NCBI GenBank assembly: GCA_951217055.1
Contig: OX578284.1
Location: 17,597,187-17,661,186 of the forward strand
Length of the DNA stretch: 64,000 bases
Direction: 5' to 3'
DNA from: Gerris lacustris
Taxonomy: Eukaryota > Arthropoda > Insecta > Hemiptera > Gerridae
A program made the position numbers and the translations under genes. Of the stretch, positions 38,101-49,145 are shown one piece after another. A model generated the notes under the pieces. That model searched no databases and was not told the origin of the DNA. It saw only the letters and a program-made list of their open reading frames with translations. The stretch's first letter is position 1; every line of letters starts with the position of its first letter.

Positions 38101-41100
38101 TTAGTAAAAAAAAAAAGTTCCAAATTTATTTACTTCACATAAATGACAACCATCTAGAGAGATGATCTTAAACCTATAAAAGGACAAATCTTTGAACAAC
38201 GGATCTCCCCAACACAAAATCTAAACCGTGCCATCGATAGATTTGAAATAATATTAATAATATAATCGATAAATAATATAATCGATATAATTCCTGTTTT
38301 ACTGTCATTCAATGTTTATGTCTTATAAAAAAATCACAAATTTGAAACCCGTCAAAATGAAGATTGTAAATACTATGGGATATGTTGCGGATTTTTTCCG
38401 AACTAACTTTCCACACAGCACAATTTGCTGAAAACTAATTGATGGCTAAAAGTATTAAAATAATGCATTGTCATCGTGTTCTGAGCTATGCTAAAAGTTT
38501 CAAATGTCTAGCTATTCGGGAAGTTAGTTAGAAATCGATTGCCAGATTTGTACCGGACAAACAAACAAACAAGAAAGGAAGCTAATAAAAACGTAGTAAA
38601 AAGATACAAACCTGAGTTGATCTATCTATTTGAAGCATATCTGAATACAGGTAAAGTGATTCTCTTGGCCACTGCCCTGACAGGTATATAGTGTCTAAAG
38701 ATGCCGTCCTTCTCATGCAAGTCCTTCTATTGCTATCTTCTAATCCCTTACACTTTCCTACAACAAAAATTAAACTTGATTATAACATAAACACTCAACA
38801 AAATAACAAATAACAATAGGTTATGAATAACACAAACATGATACGTTTATTGATGATGACGATGAAAGAATATTTGTATTTAAAGTATAAAAGCACACAA
38901 AATTCCCTGTAAAATTAAAGATAATGCAGCAAAACCATGAATAAAGTTATTATTGCCCAGTGTGTGTAGAAAATTCTGTAATTTTTAAGTCAAAAATTCA
39001 AATAACTTAATTGTTTCATTCATTATATTAAATAGATATGTATTTTGTATAATATACAATGGCTACAAGTTATTAGAAAGAAACTAATTTTTTTATTACT
39101 TTTTCCACAATTGTCTTTTTAACGCAAATATGACTTTTTTAAAAAAGCTATCATGTACCATGTTTCACTCAGAAGCCATTTCTGATACTTCTTTAGATTG
39201 TTACTCCCTTATGTTGTTTAAGAATAAAAATTACTGACTAAATAACTGTTAAAAAAAGGGATGTTTATTCCAATGTACTACTTTGGGACGGAATATCCCA
39301 CTTCTATTTTGATAAAGGGAGTTACAGTCTAAAGAAGAACATTCAATACACCTTCTTTAAATTGTTACTCCCCTCTGTATTTTTATAAGGGGAATAACAA
39401 TCTAAGTGCCCCATTTCCATGTCTATATGCTAGGATGTAACGCACTTTCCTAGTCAGATTTAAACAATCAAGTCAACTTATAATTGATGACTTTTGGAAA
39501 TACTACTGGCTATGGTAGTTGACTACAATAAATACAGGTATTCTAGTTGTTCCGTTGATTGGCCTACACCATAACAACACCAAATAAATTGTGATAAAAC
39601 ACAATGTGTAATATAAAAATAATAATTCCTTCAAAAGAATGAAGAAAACAAATGAAGAAATATGTTAAATTAATATGGTTTTGTTTATTACTCAATGCTA
39701 ACCTGATGTGAAGGTGTCAGATTATATGAGGTGATATATTCTTTAAAAGTCAATTACCTGAGGCCATTAACTCGACAAAGAGATAAAAAAATACTTAGGC
39801 CAAATCTCTTAACAATTGAGATTCTAGAACAATTCTACACCTGACAAATAACGGCTGTCTTAACAGCTTTAAAAATATACAGCATCTGGTTCACATACGA
39901 TAAATAACATAAATTAGTCCAGAATAGATAACTGAAATTATTGTTTATACATTCTCATATAAAGAAAATACATTTAAAAAATTGATACGAGTTACAGGTC
40001 TCAAGTCTTTTAGGTTATTGATGCATTACTAAAATAACACTAGCTGAATAAGAAATTGCTTTTCACGTCCAAAAAATATTGGATAATTTCATTTTTGTAC
40101 TGAGAAATTTATAGAATATTTTAATGGCATTTAAAATGCCCTTCTATAGCAATATAAACTGCGCTCTTAGTTGGGTCAGAATTATTTCAGACCGAAGGAG
40201 TAAGTGCTGAACTAATGCATAATATAAAGGTGAATATCAACTTGGAACCAAGATAGCTCCCTGGGGTCTTGCTCTCAGCATACCCCTCTATAATAAATAG
40301 CTTAATATTTTCATAGATGGTTTTATATTATGAAAAATAAGAGTTTGTAATGGGACGCCATTTAGTAAGATGTAGGGGGGGGGGGAGGGGGGGGGGGGCA
40401 AAATAAATTTAAATATTACACTGCTTCAATTTATTGGAATAAGTTAGAAATAAATTATCAGAGAAATACTCAAATGTGCAGAGATTTTAATCAATTAGTC
40501 TTAAAAGAGCGTGGTATTAAAATATGAAAATATTTTAAGAAAAAAGGTAGCAAATCCCTTGGCCAGGAGAGGAGGCATTTTGATTATAAACTACAATTTA
40601 TAATTTTTATAAGCATCCTCTGATTTCACAGCAAACCATACTGCCACTTCTTTTTACTGTTACTCCCCTTAAAAAAACAGAAGGGAGAACAATTCTAAAG
40701 AAGGTGTACAGAATGATCTTCTTTAGACTGTTACTCCCCTTATAAACACACAAACAAGTGTGATAATCCTTTGTCCCAAAGTACATTGGACTTAACATCC
40801 CATTGTCTTAATAGTTATTTAGACAAAGGAATGTATCAATAATTATATTCATTTATATTCTAAAAAAACATGTGAAAAGAAGGCATAAGAAATGTTTTTC
40901 TTTAGACTGTTATACTCCCCTTATAACAACAGAAGTGTTATGTACCTACTTTTTTGTCTCAAAGTACATAGGATTAAACATCCCCTTTTCTTTATAGTTA
41001 TTAAGACAAAGGGACAGACTGGTATATAAAGACCCACGTAACGCCAACAAGCGTTTTTTAATACTTGGAATAAGTAGTCTTTCGAACTCATGTCATGAGT

Positions 41101-44100
41101 TTTAAAAAATTGTAAAGTTTATTTTCAGTATTTTTGGGGTAACAACATATTTCATGAGAGTAATTGTTTTCTATTACGAATTTCATTGCATGTAAATTAA
41201 GGAGCCAAATTACAGGTGCCAACTTGGAATCGTGCCTTTAACTCATTACAAACCAGACATACAGAACTCTGATTGAAACCAATGATAGCAATTGTTTCAT
41301 CATTTAAGAAAAACATCATTAATTATAACGCAATATTTATTCATGACTTTCAAATTATTCTTCAATTGTTAAGAGTTACAGGTTTGGCTCCTCCATTTCA
41401 AATGTTTGCTGATCCCTGGTACCCAGATGATTTTGATGCAGTAAAACCCAAAATACAGGGTGGAGCGCGGCAGATGTATGAATTTGAAGAGGGGATTGCT
41501 CCCTTCCTATTGGTCCTAGACGGTTGAGAGTAGGGTCGTTTGAAAGAGGAAGACGGGAAGTTTATGTTCCACGAGGGTTCAGTCGCTATAATGGAGTGGT
41601 ATAATGGGTGGTCGCTATAATGGAGTAAACTTTTTGCAAGACAGATTTACCGGGCGTCTCATCTCTTTAATAGGCGACTGAGAGGAAGCCACACTCTCAG
41701 ACAGTGTGAGGTTGCTTCCAGCTTGCAAAAAGCGACCTCCTAAACCCCCAAAACATATTTTTTGGCAGAATCCAGCACGGAACCATTGGCGTATTACTTA
41801 ATGCTGGTGCCTTTTTCTTGGCCCACATAGGCTTCTTCTTTTACTTGATTGTGGTTGCTAATTTGCAACCACTTGACTATTGTATTTCTACAATTTCATC
41901 TACAAAGCCCTAAACTATTACCAGCCCCTTTGCTACCATGAATAGTATCATAAATACAATGAAAACCCTAAAAAACTTCCTTCATATTTATAGTTCCTTC
42001 TATATAATTAACTCTTTTAACATCGTATAACACCTAACGCAAAAAACATGAATATCACCTTCCTGCATGTATAAATTAGAGAACTAGAACCTTACAATAA
42101 TGGACTAACTTGAGGGTCGCCTACTATTCAGTAGGCGTTTTGACTGGGACAGTTCCATTATTTTTAAGCTTTTGAAGGCGTCCCATTGGTTTATGGAAAT
42201 ATGGGATATTTTTCAAAAGGTCTGGGTAAAATAAAAAACTTGTCCCATACTTTATGAGCTAGAGATGTTTTCAATCAAGTAAGCAAACCATAGTATAGTA
42301 AACAACGTATTATGTTGGTTATCAACGGTTTGCTTCTCTAATGTGTGGTATTTACTCATATTGATTTTAAAAAGGGAGAAGATAAAATAAATAAATAAAT
42401 AAATAAAAAAAACACTAGGTCTTCCCACACAGTATTTTTAATAACAAGTAACTGGTTTCGGCGACTAAATAGCCATCTTCAAATTCAAAAAATTAGTTGT
42501 TCCCATTAATAACATGGAATCAAAGTGAATCTCGGTCATTTACTTCAATACCATGTTTCTTTGTTATTTATTGTAAGGGGTAAATCTGCAATATAGGCCC
42601 CACCACCTATTTTTAAATGTCCGATATACTTCGGGTTTTTTAAACTGTTCCTTTTTTATCTCGATAAATTTAATCTCATTTTTTAAATTAACCCCCCCCC
42701 CCTCCATTTTGTCTGAGGGCTTCAATAGCTTGACCTATCCTTCCCCCAATTCTTATGTCCCGTTTTGGATTTAACTTTATATGGCCACTATACTACTATT
42801 ATAAAGTTCGTTACAAATAATTATTTCAAATACTAATGCAAAAGAGTGTATGTCAATGAAAGTACAGTAGAACAGCTTTCATAAGTGTTTATTATATATC
42901 AAATAAAAGATTTCCTTAAATATAGATTTAATTGTAATAAGTGATATTTTTGACGAATACTAAACCAAACAGAACCGGATGCAGGATCTCGCGTCGGGCT
43001 GCAAATATTGGAATTTAATAAAAAAGACTCGTCTTTTTTTGTCCACTAAAATTATCCGGTCTGTTATTGTAAGGATCTTCTATATTAGGAAGAGATTTGA
43101 TAACTGGACCATTGCCAGAGTATAAAAAGACTGTTTACAAAACAATATAAATATGTTATTAGTCAAAGGGTAAAAGGTAATACAAAATTAAAATTCTACG
43201 CTACCTATAAACATTTTAATTATTTAAAGTTAAAATGGTCGACGATATTAAACGAGCCCCCTTGATAGAAAGAAACTCACTCTTCCCATTTGAGTAATGT
43301 AATGAAGGTGGTACAATCTTGGCAAAACATTAGAGTGGACTCGGGTATTTAAAGAGTAAAGATGGGATATATATAGATCATTCATTACAACACTTACTGA
43401 ATTGAAAATAAAAACAAACAAATTTAATTTAATGAAAATGTTTTAAAAGAAAGAACAATAATTATATTATTTGTAATAAATTCCCATTGTGTTTTATTCG
43501 AGATAATACAGCAGATAATCGTCTGATAAGAGAAATCGTTAATAATTGACAGTAAGAAAGATAAAATATGACTAATTAAAACAAAAGTGTAGTATTGATA
43601 AATGCAGATCATTCAGAAAAAACCACATCTCTGAAGTGTCAATCCTAATACTTCAATCATCAATTTTTCTATGCATACCAATAATTAACTTCTCTTTGTC
43701 TTATGCCAATAACTGCAAATCTTAAGTTCATATACATTTTTAGGTTTCGTAGGTGAAACACAACACAAAAAAACCCTTATAGTTTTATTCCTGTGTCTGT
43801 CTGTCACTATGTACAGTTCCAGTAACTTTTATATCAAAAGAGAAACATTAAGGGTGCGTTCGGAAACACTAACCGTTCAACCTCTTGGTCGACCGGCGGT
43901 TTGTTGTGGTTAGTGTTATGGCAGCTTGAAATAATTTTTGTTTCCGAAAGGGAAGGTTGAAGGCAGCGGTCGACCGAAAAGGTTATAAATAAAGAGAGGT
44001 TACAGTTACAAATATAAATTCGTTTTTGTTTGGTGTGAGATAGAAGTGAAGCTGTGATGATTCCTCAAGTGAATAAACTATTGCAGCGGCACCCCTTTAG

Positions 44101-47100
44101 GTTAAATTTGTATAATATAGCTGTAATCCCTTTCCTTTTTCCTTCAACTAAATCTCAGATTACACGACGTTCAGTAGCATCTTCCTCCTCAATCCTTGCA
44201 CTACACTGTTTACATTGATAATATCAACTCTTCTGTAAAAATGATACATTTATATAATGTCTTAAATGTATAAAATATGCAAATGAACAGTTTTACAAAT
44301 GGATATAATCTATCATGTATAAATCAAGTAAAGTTATGCCACCAAGCGATCCTCGACCGCACAATCTCCTTCAATTCAGCCAGGGGTTCCTTTTTAGATT
44401 GTCTTAAATAATAACACCCTTAATCGGCCCCCAAATAACGTAAAATAACAATTCGTTTAGGTGTGGGTAGGTAAACAAAAGGGACAAACCAAAAAACCCC
44501 GTAAAATAACAATACTACAACACCTACTACACTACTATATCGTATTGGTACTATATCGTATCCATGAATTGTTGAAAAGTAGGATTGGCAACAAAGTAAA
44601 TAACGATTAGGACAAAGGTTGGTATATTTTTAGTCTATAATGAGCTGTTGTACAAAGGAATATCACACTTTTCATCTTTCAGTTTTAGTATATTGTTATT
44701 ATTAGTCACAAAATTACCCACCAAATTAATTTCAGTTTTAAAATAAAAAAGGTGGATAACAAAGTAAAAGAGTGCCAATAAAGGTCAATGTTTCACAAAA
44801 ACTAAATATTAAAAAAGAATTTTAAAGATTTGCAAAAAAGAAAACGACAATGTATTCAATGTTTAATAAAAACGTATTCAAATGTTTACAAAAGAACAAT
44901 GGCATTTCGCAGAAAAAGGTAACATTATGGTTACTAACCAGACTAACCGTATTTCGATTTTGGTCGACCGCTAAATCGACCGGAGGTTTACGAACGCGGT
45001 CAGTTGTTTAGGTTGGTATTTCCGGACACACCGGTTACTTCTCGGTCGACCTGGTTAGGGTTTCCGAACGCACCCTAAACTTAGCAGGATTAAATATAGT
45101 TTTTCTTTCATTTATCAAAATATTATTTGGTCCTTGATTAGTTGGGTCTTTTAAGGAAAATTCAGATGCCTCACATTTGCATTATTGCGATCCCTCCTTG
45201 GATCATTCTCAAGCTGACTGACTAGCTGATTACATTGTCCTAGTTATTGTTTTATATAAAAATTCTTGAAAATACTTATTCGAATCACCTGAAATCAGGT
45301 ACTGTCAATTACACTATTATTTAACAATATCTCAGATATCGAAATACACGAAAATACCAAGAACAACCCATTTAACCATTACTATGGCAATAATGGTGGT
45401 AGAAACTATTCATAGAAGAATAATTGTTTGACAAGTTGTAATTATTTGTAATAGGTGCTTGAGAATGACTCAAAAGAGGGGTCGAAAGAGTTTGTTTACA
45501 TTAATTATCCCTATAGACCCAACGAGAGAATATAGAGACCTATAGAGAACGAGAAGAAACAACAATAACCAAAAGATAGAGGTTTATCACCAATCTCCCG
45601 GTATCATATACCTACCAAACCTACTACCTTGTCTGCCTGGTCCTCTAGAGGACAAGGTAGTCAATCTAATCAATTTAACAACAGTTAACCCCTTAAGAAG
45701 CCTTATCCTAAACTTAACTACACTTAACTCCTTAAGAATCCTAATCCTATGAACTGCAGTGTGTGCTAGTGCACAAGTGTAACTGATATCAATATTACAA
45801 ATTAAGTGAATACTTTTCCACAAAATAAATGTCAATTTTTTAACAGAATACCTAACAATTCTAATTTTCAATATACTGTTGTTCATTGCATTGTTTGCTG
45901 TTGGCAGTGATCATGGCTGAGAGGCCAAAAGCTGGTGAGGCATTCATTTTAATTATAACAAGCTTATCACAATTTTTCACAGGCCTTAGTGCAGTTGCTG
46001 CCCATCATGCCAGATATAAAATGGGGCCTTCTTTTGACTGCAGTAATTTCCTGGGACAATCTAATCAAATGAAATTTGCTTTAGAACTTAACAGCTGAAT
46101 TTTTCTCAGACCCCAATGCAGATGGCCCTTATCAAACATAAGTTTGGACCTTCTTTTAACGATGATACTTTCCTGGTAGAAGAAAAATGGCCACTCTAAT
46201 CATATGAAATTTGCTTTAGAACTTAACTACAGCTGACTTCCTAGGATCTTCAACCTAATTTTTTCCCAGGCCCCAATGTAGTTGGTCAATACCAGACATG
46301 AGACCTTCTTTTGGCAATGATACTTTATTCAAACAAAAAAAGAGGTCAATATAATCAAATTATCAACTCTCAAAGGAGGTCACTCTTGTAATATAGGTAA
46401 AACTGCAGTTATCAAGGCACCTAGGAAAAGAGGTTTGGAAATTGGGGGGGCCTCACTCGAATGTAATGTTAAGACAGAGGGATATCATCTTTAAAATGTA
46501 TAAATTATTAAGATATAATCTTTTAAATGTATAGATCTTAAATAAACAGGTCAAGTGTGTGCTAGTCAGCACGCAGCGAAGGTCCGTAGGCAACATAGTA
46601 TTCTTTAAGTAATACCAATTGATGGTGCTGTTATTATGTAATAGTTCAGTATTAGTAGTAGTTCAACTGGCTATCATGCATAGTGCACGTTCCACCTATA
46701 GCTTTAAAATGCTGAAAAGCCAACTTTGAACTATCCTATGGGTCTGATATTCTCAAAATACATTAACAAACTTCTGATGAAGTATTTTTTGGCCAGTGAA
46801 CCGGACTATAAACATATAAAAAAATATAGTTATGCTCTTTACATCGAAAAGAGCATAACTATAAAATCGTATTTTGTCAATAAAAAAAAGTGGTATCTTT
46901 ACTTTTGGTCGAAGAATGTTGGAGAAGAAATTTTTAGAACTTTACATAAGAGAAATAGAGGGGGGGGGGGGACACTATTCACACCAACTTCAAACTTGCC
47001 TACGTTCGCCCTGTCAAAGCTTATAACCAAAAATGCTATATTTTTATAATCAGCTCGACATACCCTTTCATATGATACCCCATAGTCTCCAAAAAAAAAA

Positions 47101-49145
47101 ATTAACCCCTAAGTTTTTTTACCCTTATTTTTTTTAAGTCGCTACATTTTTAAAATGTGTGGGTAGGGCACTATACACATATGTGCCAAATTTCTAAGTG
47201 CTCGGACAAAAGGTGTAGCTGTGAGAGCAGGCGACAGACAGACAGACTTACACATGCAGGAAAATAAAAGGGTCCTTGGTTTTGCCTATGGACCCTAAAA
47301 ATGAACTGTTTTGACAAAGGGAAATAATCTCTTGAGCGTATAAATCAAGCAAAATTGTGCCACCAAGCGATTCTCGACTGTGTTCAATTAGCTGTTACAC
47401 TAGTCTTACAATTAGAATTGATTTTTGAACGCATAGGGAAATTAAACAAATAGGGGGGGGGGGGGGGGGAGCCAATGACAGCTAGAGATTTTGAACGTCT
47501 AGAAGGTCAAACATAAAAATCTTGAGTTCTCGTTAGCTCTCCCTTCATTTTTCCATGCTCAAAAATCAATTCTAATTGTAAGGCTAGTCTAGTTGTTTCT
47601 ACTGATAAATTTAAACCGAACAAAAGATCAATTGGCAAGCTTGAGCTTTCCACAGGCTGTTGTACCAAAGATAATTTATTACATTAAAAGATCAACTGAG
47701 ATTCTACAGTTCAATATAATCTATAAGGAAATATTGTCTATAACTATGTAAATAACACAAATAAACATTAACAACAAAAACCCTCTAATTCCAGATGAAT
47801 ACTCATCAACGATGTGTATTCTGTGTAGCTATGAAGTAAGCAAGCTTTACTGGCAATTAGAGTTCTCTGTAGTTTGCTCACAATATAATGGAAGTTATAA
47901 AAACAATTAGAATATATTTTGAGAAGCAATAAGTTGCTTTAGGTAACAAAAGAAAAAGTGGAACCATGATGGTTTCCTTAAAGCAAGATTCAACAATTAT
48001 TCTTATCACTAAGTACTTGATAACAAGAGACTTATAATTATTCATTAAAGTTGTATTTTGTAGCCTTTGTCACAAGAACTTACCTACTATTTTACTCTGA
48101 ACCTTAATTAGATTGGAAGAAAAATTAATTCTCTTTTGAATAAAGATGAAATTAACAAGTCAAAGACTTAGTAAGTACTAACATTCAACTAAGGAATTTA
48201 GCCTGATAACAATGTAATTTTCAATATTCAAGAAAACTAATGAATTATTAAGTGGCAATTTAAAGCAGACTAGACTATTATCATAAGTTTACTCTCGGTT
48301 TAGTGTAATTGCACAATTTACAGCAATATGAAGGTAAATTTAGAACACACTAAGTCTTCTCTGATAAGAACGTACTTAAATGTGTTTAAAAATGACATGT
48401 TTAGATAATAAAATAGCGTAAAATAAAACGAAAGATTCAATAATTTTCAATTTACAAATTAATAACTTTGTATCCTAAAGAGACGCAGTAAAGTAAAAAA
48501 AAGACAAAATTACTGTTGCTTGTTCAGAAGTTGTAAATAACTAAAATGACGATCAACTTTGACAATTAAGTCCCTGGTTAAACAATAAAATGAACAATGT
48601 TTTTTCGATGCAGATAAATTGTAATTCTTGTTTTAAAATGAAGACGGTGGGAGGATCGATTGTAAAAACTTGTTAAAAAAAAGAAAGAAGTCAAGCTAAA
48701 GCGAGCTACCTCCTGCGAGATTTTACAACGAAAAATTCTTTCCAAATGGATGCACCGTATTGAACTTCGTAAAGGTCAACTTACCCGTTCACTTCACACT
48801 TCGACTTAAAAGAAAATGTTTGTATCGTTTAACAAGAGATTAAAATAGGTGTTAGGTTAAGAGAAAGAAAATATCGAATTTAATTCCAAGTTACTGTGTA
48901 AATAGAAAAAAATTACCTCTGTAATTGAAGGCACCCGGGCTCCTGATACCGGAATGATTGTGTTCCGGGGAAATTCTACTTTTCCAAAGCGAAGTCGGTG
49001 ACAAATTCGGACTATTGTTTTTACTGTTGCTGTAGGAAATATTGGAATTTTGTCTGGTCAACGAAGAGACGGGCAAAGTAGCTTTCATAGGACCCTGCTT
49101 GGACGAAGGAGAGCATCTCCTAGCCCACTGCGAACCTTGAGACAT
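28972..49145 (-). CDS. FAM117/GLCCI1-family protein, 8 coding exons, 359 residues
   Basis: Assembled by eye from eight exons with GT..AG borders; all phases agree and the total is exactly 1080 nt. FAM117A/B and GLCCI1 are poorly understood cytoplasmic/nuclear proteins; GLCCI1 is glucocorticoid-induced in mammals and reported to bind dynein light chain LC8. Family blocks seen in order: MKATLPVSSL (20-29), RRTASLDTI..SGQWPRE (92-109), SVEGLNQEIE (183-192), TPEGHRAPL (213-221), SPRINRFLAREPPDGCERVN (284-303) and LKPSLGSAFQPL (334-345). RSTQT at 122-126 fits the LC8-binding consensus [KR]xTQT, and VNTQT recurs at 231-235. The rest is serine-rich and probably disordered. The start ATG (49143-49145) follows an in-frame TGA seven codons upstream. 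Vertebrate members contain more low-complexity sequence. An extra small exon in the 10.2-kb intron 1 cannot be excluded. Confidence 0.9.
29776..29914 (-). CDS. FAM117-like gene, coding exon 7
   Basis: Residues 267-312 plus two bases. Acceptor TTTTTTGCAG|GAGGT and donor AAATCG|GTTAGA. Contains INRFLAREPPDGCERVNLKF, a diagnostic family block. Confidence 0.93.
30314..30724. repeat. Inverted-repeat complex between 14-bp direct repeats (intron 6)
   Basis: AAAGTGTTGATATT occurs at 30314-30327 and 30711-30724. Between them a near-perfect hairpin (30326-30514, arms about 88 bp, loop AGACATACAGAGGC) is followed by a third, partial copy of the arm at 30672-30714. Confidence 0.75.
30968..31036 (-). CDS. 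FAM117-like gene, coding exon 6
   Basis: Residues 244-266 plus one base. Acceptor TTGTTGCAG|GACCA and donor CACAGG|GTAAAT. A short proline/serine-rich segment; the least conserved exon, supported mainly by splice sites and phase. Confidence 0.8.
31301..32874 (-). mobile_element. 5'-truncated LINE (Jockey/CR1-type), nested
   Basis: The 3' end is a four-unit ATTT tail (plus strand 31301-31318). A 5-bp target duplication GTTGT flanks it (31296-31300 and 32875-32879), and the intact MITE at 60527 shows the empty site as CGGTTGTGGATA. It begins within the reverse-transcriptase domain, so it is a typical 5'-truncated copy. Confidence 0.88.
31423..32874 (-). pseudogene. LINE reverse transcriptase, one in-frame stop
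   Basis: One frame from the truncated start to the stop at 31423-31425, interrupted only by a TAA at 32500-32502. Reverse-transcriptase motifs appear in order: PILKKANPDEANNYRPISLT, NQFGFREGLSTQDAI, motif A CDLSKAFDCVSHD, motif B GVPQGSVLGPLLFIIYINDL and motif C FADD (a YADD variant). A thumb-like region with LGMSIDSTLNWKVHV follows. The pieces before and after the stop are in the same frame, so decay is slight. The endonuclease and N-terminus are missing by truncation. It belongs to non-LTR retrotransposons; the Jockey/CR1-like assignment rests on motif style only. Confidence 0.9.
34370..34478 (-). CDS. FAM117-like gene, coding exon 5
   Basis: Residues 208-243 plus one base. Acceptor GTCTATAG|GGTAG and donor CATCAG|GTAAAA. 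Carries TPEGHRAPLAELL and a second TQT motif (VNTQTPAYSS). Confidence 0.92.
34688..34789. mobile_element. Small TA-flanked MITE (intron 4)
   Basis: 102 bp with inverted ends CAGTATTGGTTCGAATATAA and, reversed, CCGTATTGCTTTGAATATAA, flanked by TA. The motif GAATATAAGAYGC occurs twice in the right arm. A Tc1/mariner-type origin is likely but unproven. Confidence 0.6.
35002..35161 (-). CDS. FAM117-like gene, coding exon 4
   Basis: Residues 154-207. Acceptor TTTAACAG|AGTTC and donor AAGAAG|GTATTT. Carries the family motif SVEGLNQEIEKLV. Confidence 0.92.
35697..36100. repeat. 80-bp minisatellite, 5 units (intron 3)
   Basis: ATGATGCC recurs at 35701, 35781, 35867, 35947 and 36027 (spacing 80, 86, 80, 80). 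Units share GAAGTATTTTGGGGAGTAAA and GTGGCAGTGGCTGAATGTAA. Unit 2 ends with a 6-bp insertion. The open frames here are repeat by-products. The array ends about 86 bp from the donor site of exon 3. Confidence 0.95.
36187..36272 (-). CDS. FAM117-like gene, coding exon 3
   Basis: Residues 126-153 plus two bases. Acceptor TTTTTCAG|ACTGA and donor CACAG|GTATG. Begins TDDWLGEVKKMNRL. Confidence 0.88.
37041..37979 (-). mobile_element. Decayed hAT transposon end with transposase relic (intron 2)
   Basis: The plus-strand sequence starts CAGGGGTGGGCA, a classical hAT terminal form, and about 590 bp further on lies the C-terminal transposase relic on the minus strand. The other end is not found. It includes an A run (37363-37380) and a small hairpin, CTCCTCTACG...AGAGGAG, at 37239-37270. 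Confidence 0.6.
37631..37979 (-). pseudogene. hAT transposase C-terminal dimerisation domain relic
   Basis: The minus strand reads DTNSIEFIFLDIIENRFPIS, then EKLAKKFELLEVKEALQ, an internal TAA (37811-37813), then SNFIFFGTTYCYESLYSTIK and FMKSKYRSQLTNND, ending at TAA (37631-37633). The motif G(T/S)TYxCExLxSxxKxxKSKYRSxLT is the hallmark of the hAT C-terminal domain in ZBED/GTF2IRD2-like transposases. The stop and the absence of the upstream catalytic region show it is dead. Confidence 0.75.
38612..38757 (-). CDS. FAM117-like gene, coding exon 2
   Basis: Residues 77-125. Acceptor TTGTTGTAG|GAAAG and donor CTCAG|GTTTG. Contains the strongest family signature, RRTASLDTIYLSGQWPRE, and ends in RSTQ, the first part of the LC8-type motif completed by exon 3. 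Confidence 0.92.
39184..39411 (-). mobile_element. Nested-TIR MITE (family C), intron copy
   Basis: It begins ATACTTCTTTAGATTGTTAC and ends GGGGAATAACAATCTAAGTG, with the internal hairpin spacer AACATTCAATACACC. Confidence 0.82.
40375..40398. repeat. Poly-G tract
   Basis: 24 bases, all G except one A. Confidence 0.9.
40643..41014 (+). mobile_element. Nested-TIR MITE (family C), tandem dimer
   Basis: It begins GCCACTTCTTTTTACTGTTA. The interior ATTCCTTTGTC / ACATCCC / AGTTATTTAGACAAAGG occurs twice (about 40760-40860 and 40940-41014). The right end is truncated. Confidence 0.8.
43852..45075. mobile_element. PIF/Harbinger-like non-autonomous element, 1.2 kb
   Basis: The ends are GGGTGCGTTCGGAAACACTA and, inverted, GGGTGCGTTCGGAAACCCTA, flanked by TAA (43849-43851 and 45076-45078). 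The sub-terminal parts are unusually rich in GGTCGACC-type motifs (43892-43975 and 44955-45050). The AT-rich middle holds no transposase. A block near 44322-44365 (ATGCCACCAAGCGATCCTCG) is also found at 47341-47382. Confidence 0.72.
45980..46350. repeat. Degenerate tandem repeat, about 3 units
   Basis: Three blocks share a CCCCAATGCAG, GACCTTCTTTTGRC, TTTCCTGG order at about 45982, 46109 and 46271. Two share ATGAAATTTGCTTTAGAACT. Unit spacing is about 125-160 bp. The 70-codon open frame at 45886-46098 overlaps the first unit. Confidence 0.65.
46546..47301 (+). mobile_element. Dispersed repeat D, forward copy
   Basis: Full-length relative of 7705-8276 with extra internal DNA. It starts AAATAAACAGGTCAAGTGTG, contains TTTACTTTTGGTCGAAGAAT and a G run (46961-46971), and ends GGTCCTTGGTTTTGCC. 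GACAGACAGACTTACACATG precedes the end. Confidence 0.72.
47400..47587. mobile_element. Short MITE with poly-G centre
   Basis: Inverted ends of about 30 bp: CTAGTCTTACAATTAGAATT at the left and its near-perfect inverse at the right (one mismatch in this part). A G run lies inside at 47453-47469. Confidence 0.75.
48917..49145 (-). CDS. FAM117-like gene, coding exon 1
   Basis: Encodes residues 1-76 and the first base of codon 77. Donor AGAG|GTAATT at 48916. It is serine-rich with SP motifs (SPNLSPTS, RISPE, RSPG) and carries MKATLPVSSL, which matches the family's N-terminal LRATIPF-type motif. Confidence 0.88.

Larger units (their letters stand above)
38758..48916 (-). other. Intron 1 of the FAM117-like gene (10.2 kb)
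   Basis: The stretches not listed separately (about 41015-43851 and 47588-48916) hold no recognisable exon or element. An 84-codon open frame at 41273-41527 shows no domain. Tandem TCGCTATAATGGAGT copies lie near 41589-41624. Confidence 0.5.

Noticed and set aside
41273..41527. 84-codon open frame in intron 1
   Set aside because: No domain or splice-site support; the length is compatible with chance.
42410..42500. GGTTTCGGCGACTAAATAGCC motif followed by ATCTTCAAATTC
   Set aside because: It resembles a common insect interspersed repeat, but no borders or second copy exist in the window.
45886..46098. 70-codon open frame starting MHCLLLAVIMAERPKAGEAF
   Set aside because: It overlaps the first unit of a degenerate tandem repeat, lies in intron 1 of another gene and shows no recognisable domain.
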